From: Limnohabitans sp. 103DPR2 | GTDB lineage: Bacteria; Pseudomonadota; Gammaproteobacteria; Burkholderiales; Burkholderiaceae_C | Reading direction: 5' to 3' | DNA: 64,000 bases | NCBI RefSeq assembly: GCF_001412575.1 | Contig: NZ_CP011834.1 | Span: 1,302,001-1,366,000, forward strand | Shown: positions 27,736 to 37,378 of the stretch, piece by piece | Layout of the letters: each line of letters opens with the position of its first letter | Position numbering within the stretch: the stretch's first letter is position 1 | Position numbers and translations under genes: made by a program | The notes under the pieces: model-generated | Told to the model about the DNA's origin: nothing | Seen by the model: the letters and a program-made list of their open reading frames with translations, nothing else | The model's database searches: none

Positions 27736-27916
27736 GCTTTGCCGCTAGCGTGTTGTTGGGCGTGCTGTTAGATTTGTTTTTGCGACAAGCCTCAGAGCAA
27801 TACAAAACCTGATCCCAGTTTTTGGCCCAAGCTTTGCGCCAGGTCATATCGCGCCCGCACACAGTGCAGGGCTTGCTGGGAAGGCTTTGTTTGTTGCCCT
27901 TGAACGTGATCTTCAT
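27728..27916 (-). CDS. DUF2256 small zinc-ribbon protein
   Basis: From the ATG at 27916 this is a 62-residue basic protein with paired metal ligands CTVC and CSEAC separated by a Trp-rich stretch (MTWRKAWAKNWDQVLY), the DUF2256 pattern. The role is unknown. DUF2256 genes are often found next to cryptochrome/photolyase genes, and here the gene overlaps the photolyase start by eight bases and is translated first. It could be a nucleic-acid-binding or cluster-assembly helper for the photolyase; that is inference. Confidence 0.88.
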   Translation of the reverse strand: MKITFKGNKQSLPSKPCTVCGRDMTWRKAWAKNWDQVLYCSEACRKNKSNSTPNNTLAAKHG

Positions 27917-28007
27917 GGGGCTATTTTGACTTGAACCTGCAAGCCAGTGCATACCGACTTGATAATGTCCCTAGTTAGACCGACATGAAACCAGAGCCCA
28001 ATGCAGC

Positions 28008-28292
28008 ATGCCCAAATCGCTTGAATCTTCCAAACCCTTGAGCGCCGGCGATATCTCCGCGGTCATTCAAATGGCTTGGGAAGATCGAACCACGTTTGAA
28101 ACGATCTACGAAAGAACGGGCGTGACAGAACCCGGCGTGATCAAAATCATGCGAGCCGAACTCACGGCCAGTTCATTCAAGATGTGGCGCACCAGAATGC
28201 GGGGCAGGGTGACCAAGCACCGCGAATTGCGGAGTGCCGAAATGAAGTTCGATGATCGGGCCATTGCCGACCATCGAAGGGCGAACTGCTAA
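28008..28292 (+). CDS. DUF2805/TIGR03643 family protein
   Basis: 94-residue basic protein that I recognise as the TIGR03643 (DUF2805) family by IQMAWEDRTTFETIYERTGVTEPGVIKIMRAEL and SSFKMWRTRMRGRVTKHR. The first part resembles a helix-turn-helix and the C-terminal half is Arg/Lys-rich, so nucleic-acid binding is likely. It is divergent from the DUF2256-photolyase-flavin reductase operon across 91 bases, the placement of a local regulator or fourth component. Function undescribed as far as I know. Confidence 0.85.
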   Translation: MPKSLESSKPLSAGDISAVIQMAWEDRTTFETIYERTGVTEPGVIKIMRAELTASSFKMWRTRMRGRVTKHRELRSAEMKFDDRAIADHRRANC

Positions 28293-28303
28293 TTCAGCGT
28301 TGA

Positions 28304-28322
28304 GCCGTTGCTGATCAACGGC
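28304..28322. other. Hairpin between two convergent genes
   Basis: GCCGTTG and CAACGGC pair perfectly around a five-base loop. The element spans the stop codon of the RNA helicase gene and lies 12 bases after the DUF2805 gene. Neither strand has a following T run, so it would be at most a Rho-assisted or RNA-end-protecting structure. Confidence 0.4.
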
Positions 28323-30132
28323 CGAACGAACGGCCGCCGCCGTTGCCACCACCATAGCCGCCACCGCCGCCAGAGCGACCACCACGGCCGCCACCGCCAC
28401 CAAATCCGCCGCCACCGCCGCCGCCATGACGGCGAGGACCACCACGGCCACCGCCCGCCAAGCTGTCGATGCTGGTGCGTGTTGGATCGGGTTGACCTCC
28501 GCCGCCACCGCTGTTGCGACGAGGTGCACCTTGACGTGCAAATTGGTTGGTCATGAGCGGATCAATGTGACGTGGCAATTCGTCGCCACGGGGGCCACGG
28601 TCATTGCGTCGGTCGTTGTGGCGGTCATTGCGATCGTTGAAACGATCGGAGGGCGCGCCATCAAAACTTCTTTCGGGACGATCTTGACGATCCCCGCGTG
28701 GGCCTTGTGAAGAACCGCCGCGACGTGATGGGGGAGGGCCGTTGCGTGAGCGTCCTGCTGCACCCTCGGGGCGAGGCTGGCCACCGCCACCGCCTTGGCC
28801 ACCGGAGCGACCGCCACGACCGCCACCGCCACCTTCGCCGGCAGCGCCTTTGGATTCGCGAATGCGCTGCATCATGTCGGAGCGCGCAGCTTTGGCTGCA
28901 GCTTGCATCACATCACGGCTGGGTGGGCGACCCGCGCCGCCCCACAAAGTCTGGCGACCCATGGCAATGGGTTCCGCTTTCTCGCCTGGCTCGGGGCCAA
29001 AACCTTCGAGCAATTGAACTGGAATTTCTTGCTTGGTGAAGCGTTCGATTTCCATCATGAAACCTTCTTCGTCCAAGCACACCAAACTCACCGCTTCGCC
29101 GCTGGCGCCAGCACGACCCGTACGGCCAATGCGGTGCACATAGTCTTCAGAGACGTTGGGGATTTCGTAATTCACCACGTGTGGCAAATCTTCAATGTCG
29201 ATGCCGCGGGCTGCAATGTCGGTGGCCACCAAGGCGCGAATATCGCCGCTCTTGAAACCTGCCAAAGCTTGTGTGCGTGCCGTCTGACTTTTGTTGCCGT
29301 GCAGCGCCATGGCTTTGATGCCATTCTTGGTCAAATACTCGGCCACATTGTTGGCGCCAAACTTGGTGCGAGTGAACACCAGCACTTGGCTCCAATTGTG
29401 TTGGTTGATGATGTGCACCAGCACTTCTTTTTTCTTGCCGCGACCCACAGGATGGATCACTTGAGAAATGCGCTGCACGGTCGTGTTGCTGGGCGTGACT
29501 TGAATGCTTTGTGGGTTCTTCAACAGCGTGGCGGCCAAGTCGCGAATTTCATCGCTGAACGTGGCAGAGAACAGCAGACTTTGCTTTTCTTTGGGCACCA
29601 GGGCCAAGACTTTCTTCACGTCATGGATAAATCCCATGTCGAGCATTCGGTCCGCTTCGTCCAAAACCAAAATTTCAATGCTCGACAAGTCGAGCAGGCC
29701 TTGGCCTTGCAGGTCGAGCAGGCGACCCGGTGTGGCAACCAACACGTCGACGCCGCGCTTGACACGGTCAACTTGGGGTTTCATGCCCACGCCGCCAAAC
29801 ACCACGGTGGATTGGAGGCTGAGGTACTTGCCGTAGTCTTTGACAGACTCTTCAACTTGGGCCGCCAATTCGCGGGTGGGGGTGAGCACCAAAGCGCGGA
29901 TGGCTTTGCCGCCAAATTTGTTGCGACCGGCCTCGGTCAGGCTGAGCTTGTGCAGCACAGGCAGCATGAATGCAGCAGTTTTGCCGGTTCCTGTTTGGGC
30001 ACCGGCCAACAGGTCGTGCCCTGCCAAGACGATAGGAATCGCTTGGGCCTGAATGGGCGTGGGTGTGTCGTAGCCTTGCTCTTGCACGGCTTGCAGAATG
30101 GCCGGAGCCAAATTCAATTCTTCAAATTTCAT
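28315..30132 (-). CDS. rhlE: DEAD-box ATP-dependent RNA helicase, RhlE type
   Basis: 605-residue cytoplasmic RNA helicase for ribosome assembly and RNA turnover. Motifs in order: Q motif ([13 protein letters not shown]), Walker [27 protein letters not shown] as [16 protein letters not shown] (FSATFSDE), and in the second RecA domain [18 protein letters not shown] and [10 protein letters not shown]. From about residue 415 on there is a disordered tail rich in Gly, Arg, Asn and Asp, with RGG-like repeats ending in GGGRSFGR, which binds RNA. The start is the ATG at 30132, and a 287-base gap precedes the next gene on the other strand. Confidence 0.95.
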   Translation of the reverse strand: MKFEELNLAPAILQAVQEQGYDTPTPIQAQAIPIVLAGHDLLAGAQTGTGKTAAFMLPVLHKLSLTEAGRNKFGGKAIRALVLTPTRELAAQVEESVKDYGKYLSLQSTVVFGGVGMKPQVDRVKRGVDVLVATPGRLLDLQGQGLLDLSSIEILVLDEADRMLDMGFIHDVKKVLALVPKEKQSLLFSATFSDEIRDLAATLLKNPQSIQVTPSNTTVQRISQVIHPVGRGKKKEVLVHIINQHNWSQVLVFTRTKFGANNVAEYLTKNGIKAMALHGNKSQTARTQALAGFKSGDIRALVATDIAARGIDIEDLPHVVNYEIPNVSEDYVHRIGRTGRAGASGEAVSLVCLDEEGFMMEIERFTKQEIPVQLLEGFGPEPGEKAEPIAMGRQTLWGGAGRPPSRDVMQAAAKAARSDMMQRIRESKGAAGEGGGGGRGGRSGGQGGGGGQPRPEGAAGRSRNGPPPSRRGGSSQGPRGDRQDRPERSFDGAPSDRFNDRNDRHNDRRNDRGPRGDELPRHIDPLMTNQFARQGAPRRNSGGGGGQPDPTRTSIDSLAGGGRGGPRRHGGGGGGGFGGGGGRGGRSGGGGGYGGGNGGGRSFGR

Positions 30133-30419
30133 GATGGAGCGCTTATAGCGGCGCATGGCATCGGTTTGTCAGGCTGTTGGGAGACAGCCGCCAGTCAAAG
30201 ACCGATGGGATTCACAGGTGGGCATGGAAACCACAGGCGAGAGCCTGGGTCAAACCCCAGCAGAAGTGCTGATGTTGCGGCAACTGGAGGCGGCAACAGG
30301 CTGATTGTCGCATGAAACGCAGCGTTCAAAAATTAATTCAAAAGATTGAATTTGTAACCCAGATGGAATTTTTTGGTGTTTAATTTAAAGTTCATACCAA
30401 ATCCATTGAATTCGCCTTC
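30133..30419. other. 287-base intergenic region with hairpin and an orphan 49-codon frame
   Basis: Largest gap without a recognised gene. It must hold the rhlE promoter (leftward) and the binding-protein promoter (rightward). Near rhlE, GGCTGT and ACAGCC (30172-30189) form a 6-base-pair hairpin with a six-base loop. An open frame from the ATG at 30155 to the TGA at 30304 encodes 49 residues without a good ribosome site and without a family I recognise. The last 100 bases before 30420 are AT-rich and look like a promoter region. I see no riboswitch class that fits. Confidence 0.5.
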
Positions 30420-31265
30420 ATGAACATCTCCTCATTTCAAGCCTTGTGGGTGGTCAACCGGCGCTTTGGCATTCAATGCTTGATTCAAGTCATGTGCGGC
30501 CTGATCGCCATGGGCTCTGCGTCGGTGGCACTTGCCGAAACAAGCCGCTTAGATAAAGTGCTTCAAGCCAAGGAACTCAGAGCCTGTATCTGGCCAGAGT
30601 ACTACAGCATTACCTACCGCAACCCCAAAACCCGCGAACTCAGCGGCATCGACATTGCCCTCACGCAAGAATTGGCCAAAGAATTGGGGGTGAAGGTGCG
30701 CTACGTTGACAGCAATTTTTCTCAACTCTACGACGCGCTAGAGCAAGACCGTTGTGATGTGGCCACCCACGCCATTGGTATCACGGCAGAGCGTTTGGCG
30801 CGCTTGCAGTTTTCGCAAGCCTATTTGAAGAGCGGCTTGTTTGCGGTCACGCTTAAAAACAAAGAAGGCCTGCAATCGTGGGACAGTCTCGATCAACCTG
30901 GTCGCGTGATTGCAGTGGCAGCTGGCACGCTGATGGAGGGCATCATGGCCAAGTCTTTGAAGAAAGCCAAATTGGTCAAAGTCCAAGCGCCGGGTACGCG
31001 AGAACAAGAAGTGCTGTCGGGCAGGGCGGATGCCTTCATGACCGACTATCCCTACAGCTTGCGAATGATTGAGTTGACCGATTGGGCGGCTGTCATTCCT
31101 GCGCCCAACAACATGCCCACCACCGAATACGCTTATGCATTTGCCAAAGGCGACAACAGTTTGCTGCTGCGCGTTGAGGCATTTTTAAGCAATGCCAAAA
31201 AAGATGGGCGTTTGTTGCAATTTGCCAAGCAACACAATTTAGACCCTATCGTGGTGTTGAAGTAA
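30420..31265 (+). CDS. Periplasmic substrate-binding protein (amino-acid type, SBP_bac_3)
   Basis: 281 residues with a long signal peptide cut near ASVALA-E at residue 40. The mature part is a type II periplasmic binding protein: RLDKVLQAKELRACIWPEYYSITYRNPKTRELSGIDIALTQELAKELG, then LYDALEQDRCDVATHAIGITAERLARLQFSQAYLKSGLF, the FliY/GlnH pattern. No permease or ATPase genes are nearby. Instead a hybrid histidine kinase gene begins 24 bases downstream, so this protein may present a ligand to the kinase. The ligand is unknown; the usual Arg that binds an amino-acid carboxylate is probably in GITAERLARL. Confidence 0.88.
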   Translation: MNISSFQALWVVNRRFGIQCLIQVMCGLIAMGSASVALAETSRLDKVLQAKELRACIWPEYYSITYRNPKTRELSGIDIALTQELAKELGVKVRYVDSNFSQLYDALEQDRCDVATHAIGITAERLARLQFSQAYLKSGLFAVTLKNKEGLQSWDSLDQPGRVIAVAAGTLMEGIMAKSLKKAKLVKVQAPGTREQEVLSGRADAFMTDYPYSLRMIELTDWAAVIPAPNNMPTTEYAYAFAKGDNSLLLRVEAFLSNAKKDGRLLQFAKQHNLDPIVVLK

Positions 31266-31289
31266 GCTCAACAAGCAAGCACTGAGTTC

Positions 31290-33878
31290 ATGGCAATTGA
31301 AGTGGGTCATTCAAAGACATCGGCCGCGCTAGGGGTCTACCGGTTTGGTGCGGCAGTTGCCTTGTTCATTGGGGTCGTGTCGTCAGTGTATTTGTGGCAA
31401 GACAGGCAAGATACATTGGCGCGTGAACAAGCCCGAGGTGAGTTGCTGACACGCATTTTGTTCAATCATGTCAGTCGAACCTTAGAGTCCACCACCACCC
31501 TCATTACAGCCGTCAACCAATGGTCAGATGCCGACTTTCGGGATCAAGCCAAACTGCAAACGGCCATCGAAAAATCAAGCTTCATCCGATCTTTGTCGAT
31601 GCTGTCGGAAAGCGGGCAAGTCTTGGCCAGTTCCGAAGAAGGGGTGGTTCATCACGTGGTGAAGTGGGCCTCTATGGGGCTTGAACGCGATGTCGGCAAT
31701 GATTTGGCGGCGGGTCGCTGGCAGCCTGCGCGCAACCTTTTTGATCTGAACAATGGTCACGCGGGTCTGAAAGACATTGCCGTATTACCTCTGGCTTTGC
31801 GCACACAACGGCCCAATGGCCAAGTTGTTCGTTGGTTGGCGTTGATCAATCCAAAGGATTTGATCGATGGCTTTGCCGAGTCTGTGGATGCCGATTGCGA
31901 TGCTGTCTACGTGTTTGATTATGCGGGTCGCATTTTGGCCAGCAGTTCAAAGCGATGGTTTCCCAATGATCAGGTATTTGGCAACATGCCGGCTGTTCAA
32001 AGTGTGTCTCGCAATCAAGAGTTTGGGCGTTACCTGCAAACCCAAACGGATGCGAAACAAGATGTTGAAAAATTGGAAGTTCATTTCCGAACGTCAGCCA
32101 ATTTACCAGTGACGGTGGCTGTTGCCATTTCACGCAGCAGCGTAGAAGCGCAGTGGTGGTTGTCTTCCAAAGGTGTATTGGCGTTGTCGGTCATGATGTT
32201 GATCGCCACATATTTGCTCACCAGGCACATTGCCGCCATTTGGGTTCGGCGCGAGCAAGACAGCTTTGCCATGGCGCGTGCCTTGAATGCGGCCGAAACT
32301 GCCAACCAGGCCAAGTCCTCATTCTTGGCGCAAATGAGCCATGAAATCAGAACACCGATCAACAGCATGGTGGGCATGACCGAGTTGGCGCTGGGGACCC
32401 CCTTGAACCCGGAACAAAAGGGTTACTTGGAAATGTCTCGCACGGCATCCAAAAGTTTGCTGCGACTGATTGACGACATTTTGGATTTCACACGCTTAGG
32501 TGCCAATCGACTGACCTTGGATCGCACGGCCTTTGATTTGCACACGGCCTGTCAGCAGGCCATGAAGGGCTTCGCTTTTCAGGCTGAACAAAAAAAGATA
32601 GACCTTTATTTGGTGATCGATCCCGAGGTGCCCCAGTGGGTCATGGGCGATCCATTGCGATTAGGCCAAGTCTTGCAAAACTTGTTGGGCAATGCTTTGA
32701 AGTTCAGTGACACAGGATGGGTCAAACTTCATGTTCAATTTTTGTCGGAGCTGAACGCGCAAGTCAGATGTTCATTTGAAGTGACGGACACAGGCATTGG
32801 TATTCCGATCGAAAAAATGCATGTGATTTTTTCACCCTTCAGCCAAGCCGATGCGTCTGTCAATCGCAAATTTGGAGGCAGTGGTTTGGGCCTGTCGATT
32901 GCCAAGAACTTGGTCAATTTGATGAAGGGCGAGATCAGTGTTCATGCGCGCGAAGAGGGCGGCAGTGTGTTCACCTTCACGGCGCAATTTGAGCCGCTGA
33001 CCCATGCCGACATTGAACACCAAGACACACGTCTGCAGGGTCATGGTTTTGATGCTTTGTCGCACTCGGTGGATGTGGTGTTGATCGAGTCCAATCCGTT
33101 TGCCCGAGAAATTTTGAAAACACTGCTGGCATCCCAGCAAATCACACCTCAAGAAATAGTCACCCCTGCGTCACTGCAGACTTGCTTGGAAGCGTGGTTG
33201 CAGCAAGGCCTTTCGCGTCAAACATTGTGGGTCATTGATCACAGCATGCTGGCCTTCATTGAGCCTGCCTTCATGTTGGCCCAAGACGCTCAAATGTGGC
33301 GCCAATTGTCCTGGGTGGTGCTATCGGATTTTGGTTTGAACCATGATGTGCAAAACCTGTGCGCAGTGGCCCGCACCTTGGGCGTCAAAGTGGCCAATTT
33401 GTACAAGCCGATCACGGCCCAAGAATTGAACAGAACCCTGATTCAACTGACCCAGCGGGATGAGTTGAGTGATCAACTGACCTCAACTCAAAAGCCTAAA
33501 GCGCAACATGCGGGCCATGTCTTGGTTGTGGAAGACACACCCATGAATCAGCAGTTGGCGCAGTGGACTTTGCAAAAGTTGGGGTGCACAGTGGACATTG
33601 CCGAGAATGGCGAAGTTGCGCTGCAAAAAATCCGCACATCAGCTTACGATTTGATCTTGATGGACTTGCAAATGCCCGGCATGGATGGGCTCACGGCCAC
33701 CTACGAAATCCGGCGCATTGAAATCACCGAGGCTTTGCGAATGACGCCCATCGTGGCCATGACTGCCCACGTGTTGGACGAGGACCGCGTTTTGGCCCAA
33801 AAGGCAGGCATGCAAGACTTTCTCATCAAGCCAGTGTCTGCGTCTGAATTTCAGCGTGTTTTGAAACGTTTTTTATAA
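31290..33878 (+). CDS. Hybrid sensor histidine kinase with two receiver domains
   Basis: 862 residues. Layout: TM1 about 18-37, a large periplasmic sensor region to about 295 that looks PDC/Cache-like, TM2 about 296-318, HisKA with phospho-acceptor H351 in [13 protein letters not shown], HATPase with [14 protein letters not shown] and GSGLGLSIA, then two receivers. The first receiver (about 590-715) keeps a possible acceptor D650 and Lys in YKP but has lost the acidic pair (IESN). The second is canonical, with D792 in [11 protein letters not shown] and Lys in LIKPVS. No Hpt or output domain follows, so a separate phosphotransfer protein is needed. Probably paired with the binding protein upstream. 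Confidence 0.93.
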   Translation: MAIEVGHSKTSAALGVYRFGAAVALFIGVVSSVYLWQDRQDTLAREQARGELLTRILFNHVSRTLESTTTLITAVNQWSDADFRDQAKLQTAIEKSSFIRSLSMLSESGQVLASSEEGVVHHVVKWASMGLERDVGNDLAAGRWQPARNLFDLNNGHAGLKDIAVLPLALRTQRPNGQVVRWLALINPKDLIDGFAESVDADCDAVYVFDYAGRILASSSKRWFPNDQVFGNMPAVQSVSRNQEFGRYLQTQTDAKQDVEKLEVHFRTSANLPVTVAVAISRSSVEAQWWLSSKGVLALSVMMLIATYLLTRHIAAIWVRREQDSFAMARALNAAETANQAKSSFLAQMSHEIRTPINSMVGMTELALGTPLNPEQKGYLEMSRTASKSLLRLIDDILDFTRLGANRLTLDRTAFDLHTACQQAMKGFAFQAEQKKIDLYLVIDPEVPQWVMGDPLRLGQVLQNLLGNALKFSDTGWVKLHVQFLSELNAQVRCSFEVTDTGIGIPIEKMHVIFSPFSQADASVNRKFGGSGLGLSIAKNLVNLMKGEISVHAREEGGSVFTFTAQFEPLTHADIEHQDTRLQGHGFDALSHSVDVVLIESNPFAREILKTLLASQQITPQEIVTPASLQTCLEAWLQQGLSRQTLWVIDHSMLAFIEPAFMLAQDAQMWRQLSWVVLSDFGLNHDVQNLCAVARTLGVKVANLYKPITAQELNRTLIQLTQRDELSDQLTSTQKPKAQHAGHVLVVEDTPMNQQLAQWTLQKLGCTVDIAENGEVALQKIRTSAYDLILMDLQMPGMDGLTATYEIRRIEITEALRMTPIVAMTAHVLDEDRVLAQKAGMQDFLIKPVSASEFQRVLKRFL

Positions 33879-33952
33879 GCAAGCTCGCGCTATGAGCCTG
33901 GCCGCAGTCGATAATCCTGACTAGATTCTCAGACAAACGCAAGCTTCATTTC

Positions 33953-36900
33953 ATGGCCCACGCACTTCAACCAGGATTCATGGTGTTCCATGGCAACCGC
34001 CTGGAAGACCTGCGCGATCTCACGTTAGGCTTGCTGAAAAACAATCCCTTGCCGCCCTTGGTGCCCGAAACTCTGCTGGTGCAAAGCAATGGCATGAAGC
34101 ACTGGTTAGAAATGGCATTGGCCGACGACAGTGCCATGGGCATTTGTGCGGCCACCCAAACCGAATTGCCCTCCAGCTTCGTTTGGCGAATGTACCGCTT
34201 GGTTCTGGGGCCCTCGGTCGTGCCGGTGGCCATGCCTTTTGACAAGCAAGCCTTGGTCTGGCGACTGTGGCGATTGCTGCCCGAATTTGCACAAACCCAT
34301 CAAGTGGCCCCCTTGCTGGCCTATGTCAAAAACGATCCCTTGGGCCGGCAGCGTTATCAATTGGCGCAGCAAGTGGCCGATGTGTTTGACGGCTATCAAA
34401 GTTACCGTGCCGATTGGCTAAGCGATTGGGCCGAAGGGCGCTTCGTTTTGCAGCACATGGGTGAACGCAAAGCCTTGGCGCCCGATCAAGTGTGGCAAGC
34501 GCAGTTGTGGCAGTTGTTGCAGCAAGATGTGATGCAGACCCAAGTGCCCGAGTTGGCTTCGCAGTGCGTGTCCCGCGCAGAAGTGCACTCGCAATTCATG
34601 CGCAAGGTGCAACAACCCAGTGCTTTGATGCCAGAAGGTTTGCCGCCACGCATTGTGGTGTTTGGTATCTCCAACTTGCCGTTGCAGGTGGTGGAAGCCT
34701 TGGCGGCTTTGGGGCGTTGGTCGCAAGTCGTTTTGATGGTGCAAAACCCTTGCCAAGAATATTGGGGCCATGACATGGACCTGATGGCGCAGCAAAATTC
34801 TTTGCTGGCTTCGTGGGGTCAACAAGGCCGCGATTATTTGCATGCCCTTGAGCGCTTTGACCAACCCGAAAATGCCTTGAGCTTGATGAGCAAGCAAAGC
34901 TATTTTGTGGACCCTGCAGACGTCACTGCGCAGGCAAAGCCCACACGCTTGCAAAAAATTCAATCCGACATTCTTACCTTGAATCCGATGCCCGCCGCGC
35001 CAGAAGCGCTGGTCGACGATGGCAGCATTCAAATGGTCCAAGCACATTCTGCCCAACGCGAGGTCGAAATTTTGCATGACCGGCTTTGGGATTGGTTTGA
35101 TCACAACCCCGCGTGGAAGCCTACGGATGTGATGGTGATGGTGCCCGACATGGCCACATTTGCAGCCCACATTCAGGCCGTGTTTGGCCGTTTTCCGCCG
35201 CAGCATCCACGGCACATTCCGTTTTCTGTTGCCGATACCACGCCTAGGCAAGTGCCTTTGGTGCAGGCGCTGGAGTTTTTGCTGAACTTACCAGAGGCCC
35301 GCATCACTTTGTCTGAGTGGCTCAGTTTGTTTGAAGTCTCAGCGATTCGTCGCAAGTTCCAAATGGACGAAGCCGATGTACACACCCTGAAAAACTGGTT
35401 GCAAGCGGCGGCTGTGCGTTGGGGTTTAGATCTGGCGCATCGCCAAAAGTGGGGCATCCCCACTGACATGCCGCATGCGCAGCAAAACACGTGGGCCTAT
35501 GGCTTGCAGCGTTTGCTCTTGGGCTATGCCGCAGGTCAAGCTGATGGCAACGCAGCGTGGCAAGGTGTCTTGCCTTTACCGCAAGTGGCTGGCCTCAGTG
35601 CGCTAAAGGTGGGGCATCTGGCCAGTTGGCTAGAGGCTGTGGCCATCAGCCTTGAGCAGTTGTGCCATGCGCACACGCCTGCCCAATGGTCTGCGGTGAT
35701 GCATGATTTGATGGCGCGCTTTTTTGAACCCGACAACGAAGCCGACGAGCGCATGTTGCTCCGCCTCAAACAAGAACTCACGCAATGGCAGTCGCTGTGT
35801 GATCAAGCGGGTCTGTCTGAGCCCTTGCCACTGACGGTGGTTCGCGAACATTGGCTTTCGGCTTTGGAATCGGCGGGCTTGCAGCAACGCTTCTTTGGCG
35901 GCGGCGTGCAGTTTTCCACCCTGATGCCCATGCGCGCCATTCCCTTTAAAGGCTTGTGCCTGTTGGGCATGAACGATGGTGCCTATCCTCGCCAAAGCAC
36001 ACCACGCGATTTTGATTTGATGACCGATCATTGGCGTGCAGGCGATCGCTCGCGACGCGAAGACGATCGCTATTTATTTTTAGAGGCATTTTTGTCTGCC
36101 CGTGAAAAGCTGTACATCAGTTGGCAAGGCCGACGAAGCACTGACAACCAGCTCATGCCGCCTTCGGTATTGGTCTCGCAATTGCGCGATGCCCTCAAAG
36201 CACGGTTTACGCCTGAAACACCAGCCTGCCTGCAGCCCTTGCAAGCTTTTTCTGCTCAATATTTTCAGCCGAATGCGAAGTTCTTCACATATGCGGACGA
36301 TTGGGGAAAAGCGCAAGCTGCGCGTTCAGCTTTGATGGCTGCAGTTCAGCCACCATTGTTGAAAGAAGTACCAACGCAATCAGATGCCGATTTGCCCGTC
36401 ATCACAGAATGGCCGATCAGCGAATGCATGCGCCTGCTCAAACAACCCGTTGAGGTCTATTGGCGCAGTCGATTAGGCGTGCAACTGAAGGGCCCCGAAG
36501 AGGCGCTGCAAGACGATGAGAATTTTGCACTCTCTGGCTTAGACCGTTACTTGGTCGGCCGCTCATTGCTTGAAGCGGACGACATCGCGCAACATCTGGA
36601 AGCAGAAACTTTGATGGGGCTGCTGCCCATGGGTGCAGCGGGTCAAGGCGTGTTGAAACAACAGTACGAGGCAGCGCTGCGCGTCAAAGACCGCGCCGCA
36701 CCTTATTCTGAAAATTACCCCACCGAATTGGCCGCGCTATCCATTGATCTGTTGTTGTCCATGCCTTGGGGCAATGTGCGCATCTCAGCTGAAATAACCA
36801 ATTTGCGTCAAGGCGACTTGGGGTATTTGCAAATCACCAGCCGACCCGGCGCAGTAGCCACGGGTCAAAAGGACCAACAAACTGCACGTGCAGATGTCCT

Positions 36901-37378
36901 GATCAATTTGTGGCCCAGCCATGTGTTGATGTGCGCTGCGGGATACAAGGTGCGCTCTGTTGCTGTGGGTTTGGATGGCGTGGCGGTTTTGCCAAGCTTG
37001 GAAGCAGAAAGCGCCAAGCAATTGCTCTCCCAGTGGTTAACGGTTTATCGCCATGCTTGGGTACAGCCCTTGCCTGTGACGTTCAAGGCAGGCTTGGCCT
37101 TTGTAACGGAGCAAGCCAAACAGGCGCAAGCCAACAAAGAGGCGAATGCCGACCTTCGCGATGAGCAGATGTTGGCGCAGTCTTTGGAAAAATCTTTAGA
37201 CAAAGCCAGCAAAGCCTTTGCCGACAACTTTGCAGAAGACACCGACTTGGCGCGTTCTTTGTATGTGCAACGTTCGTTTGATCATTTTGATCTTCTGCGC
37301 CATGCGCTCCCTCAGTGGGCGCCTTTGCTGTACGAAGATTTGATCCGAGTGGCTTGCATGGAAGGTGAGGCGCCATGA
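33953..37378 (+). CDS. recC: RecBCD exonuclease V, gamma subunit
   Basis: 1141-residue RecC, the Chi-recognising, catalytically inert helicase/nuclease-like subunit of RecBCD (E. coli 1122 residues). It starts with the family sequence FMVFHGNRLEDLRDLTLGLL, TLLVQSNGMKHWLEMALAD and GICAATQTELPSSFVWRMYR; LMPMRAIPFKGLCLLGMNDGAYPRQ and DRYLFLEAFLSAREKLYISWQGRR are later landmarks. Gene order recC-recB-recD with 4-base overlaps makes one coupled operon, giving stoichiometric subunits for double-strand break repair and foreign-DNA degradation. Confidence 0.96.
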   Translation: MAHALQPGFMVFHGNRLEDLRDLTLGLLKNNPLPPLVPETLLVQSNGMKHWLEMALADDSAMGICAATQTELPSSFVWRMYRLVLGPSVVPVAMPFDKQALVWRLWRLLPEFAQTHQVAPLLAYVKNDPLGRQRYQLAQQVADVFDGYQSYRADWLSDWAEGRFVLQHMGERKALAPDQVWQAQLWQLLQQDVMQTQVPELASQCVSRAEVHSQFMRKVQQPSALMPEGLPPRIVVFGISNLPLQVVEALAALGRWSQVVLMVQNPCQEYWGHDMDLMAQQNSLLASWGQQGRDYLHALERFDQPENALSLMSKQSYFVDPADVTAQAKPTRLQKIQSDILTLNPMPAAPEALVDDGSIQMVQAHSAQREVEILHDRLWDWFDHNPAWKPTDVMVMVPDMATFAAHIQAVFGRFPPQHPRHIPFSVADTTPRQVPLVQALEFLLNLPEARITLSEWLSLFEVSAIRRKFQMDEADVHTLKNWLQAAAVRWGLDLAHRQKWGIPTDMPHAQQNTWAYGLQRLLLGYAAGQADGNAAWQGVLPLPQVAGLSALKVGHLASWLEAVAISLEQLCHAHTPAQWSAVMHDLMARFFEPDNEADERMLLRLKQELTQWQSLCDQAGLSEPLPLTVVREHWLSALESAGLQQRFFGGGVQFSTLMPMRAIPFKGLCLLGMNDGAYPRQSTPRDFDLMTDHWRAGDRSRREDDRYLFLEAFLSAREKLYISWQGRRSTDNQLMPPSVLVSQLRDALKARFTPETPACLQPLQAFSAQYFQPNAKFFTYADDWGKAQAARSALMAAVQPPLLKEVPTQSDADLPVITEWPISECMRLLKQPVEVYWRSRLGVQLKGPEEALQDDENFALSGLDRYLVGRSLLEADDIAQHLEAETLMGLLPMGAAGQGVLKQQYEAALRVKDRAAPYSENYPTELAALSIDLLLSMPWGNVRISAEITNLRQGDLGYLQITSRPGAVATGQKDQQTARADVLINLWPSHVLMCAAGYKVRSVAVGLDGVAVLPSLEAESAKQLLSQWLTVYRHAWVQPLPVTFKAGLAFVTEQAKQAQANKEANADLRDEQMLAQSLEKSLDKASKAFADNFAEDTDLARSLYVQRSFDHFDLLRHALPQWAPLLYEDLIRVACMEGEAP

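Noticed and set aside
28320..28860. Repetitive GCC/ACC-rich DNA that might be a repeat array
   Set aside because: It is coding sequence for the Gly/Arg-rich RhlE tail; repeats are irregular and without spacers, so neither CRISPR nor a tandem-repeat element.
28795..30315. 506-codon open frame on the plus strand opposite rhlE
   Set aside because: Antisense shadow of the helicase; no family motif, composition mirrors the codon bias of the real gene, and the end runs through the intergenic region by chance.
30133..30419. Cobalamin, c-di-GMP or other riboswitch before the binding-protein gene
   Set aside because: I looked for conserved cores (B12 box, GEMM and glycine motifs) in the right order on both strands and found only isolated partial matches.
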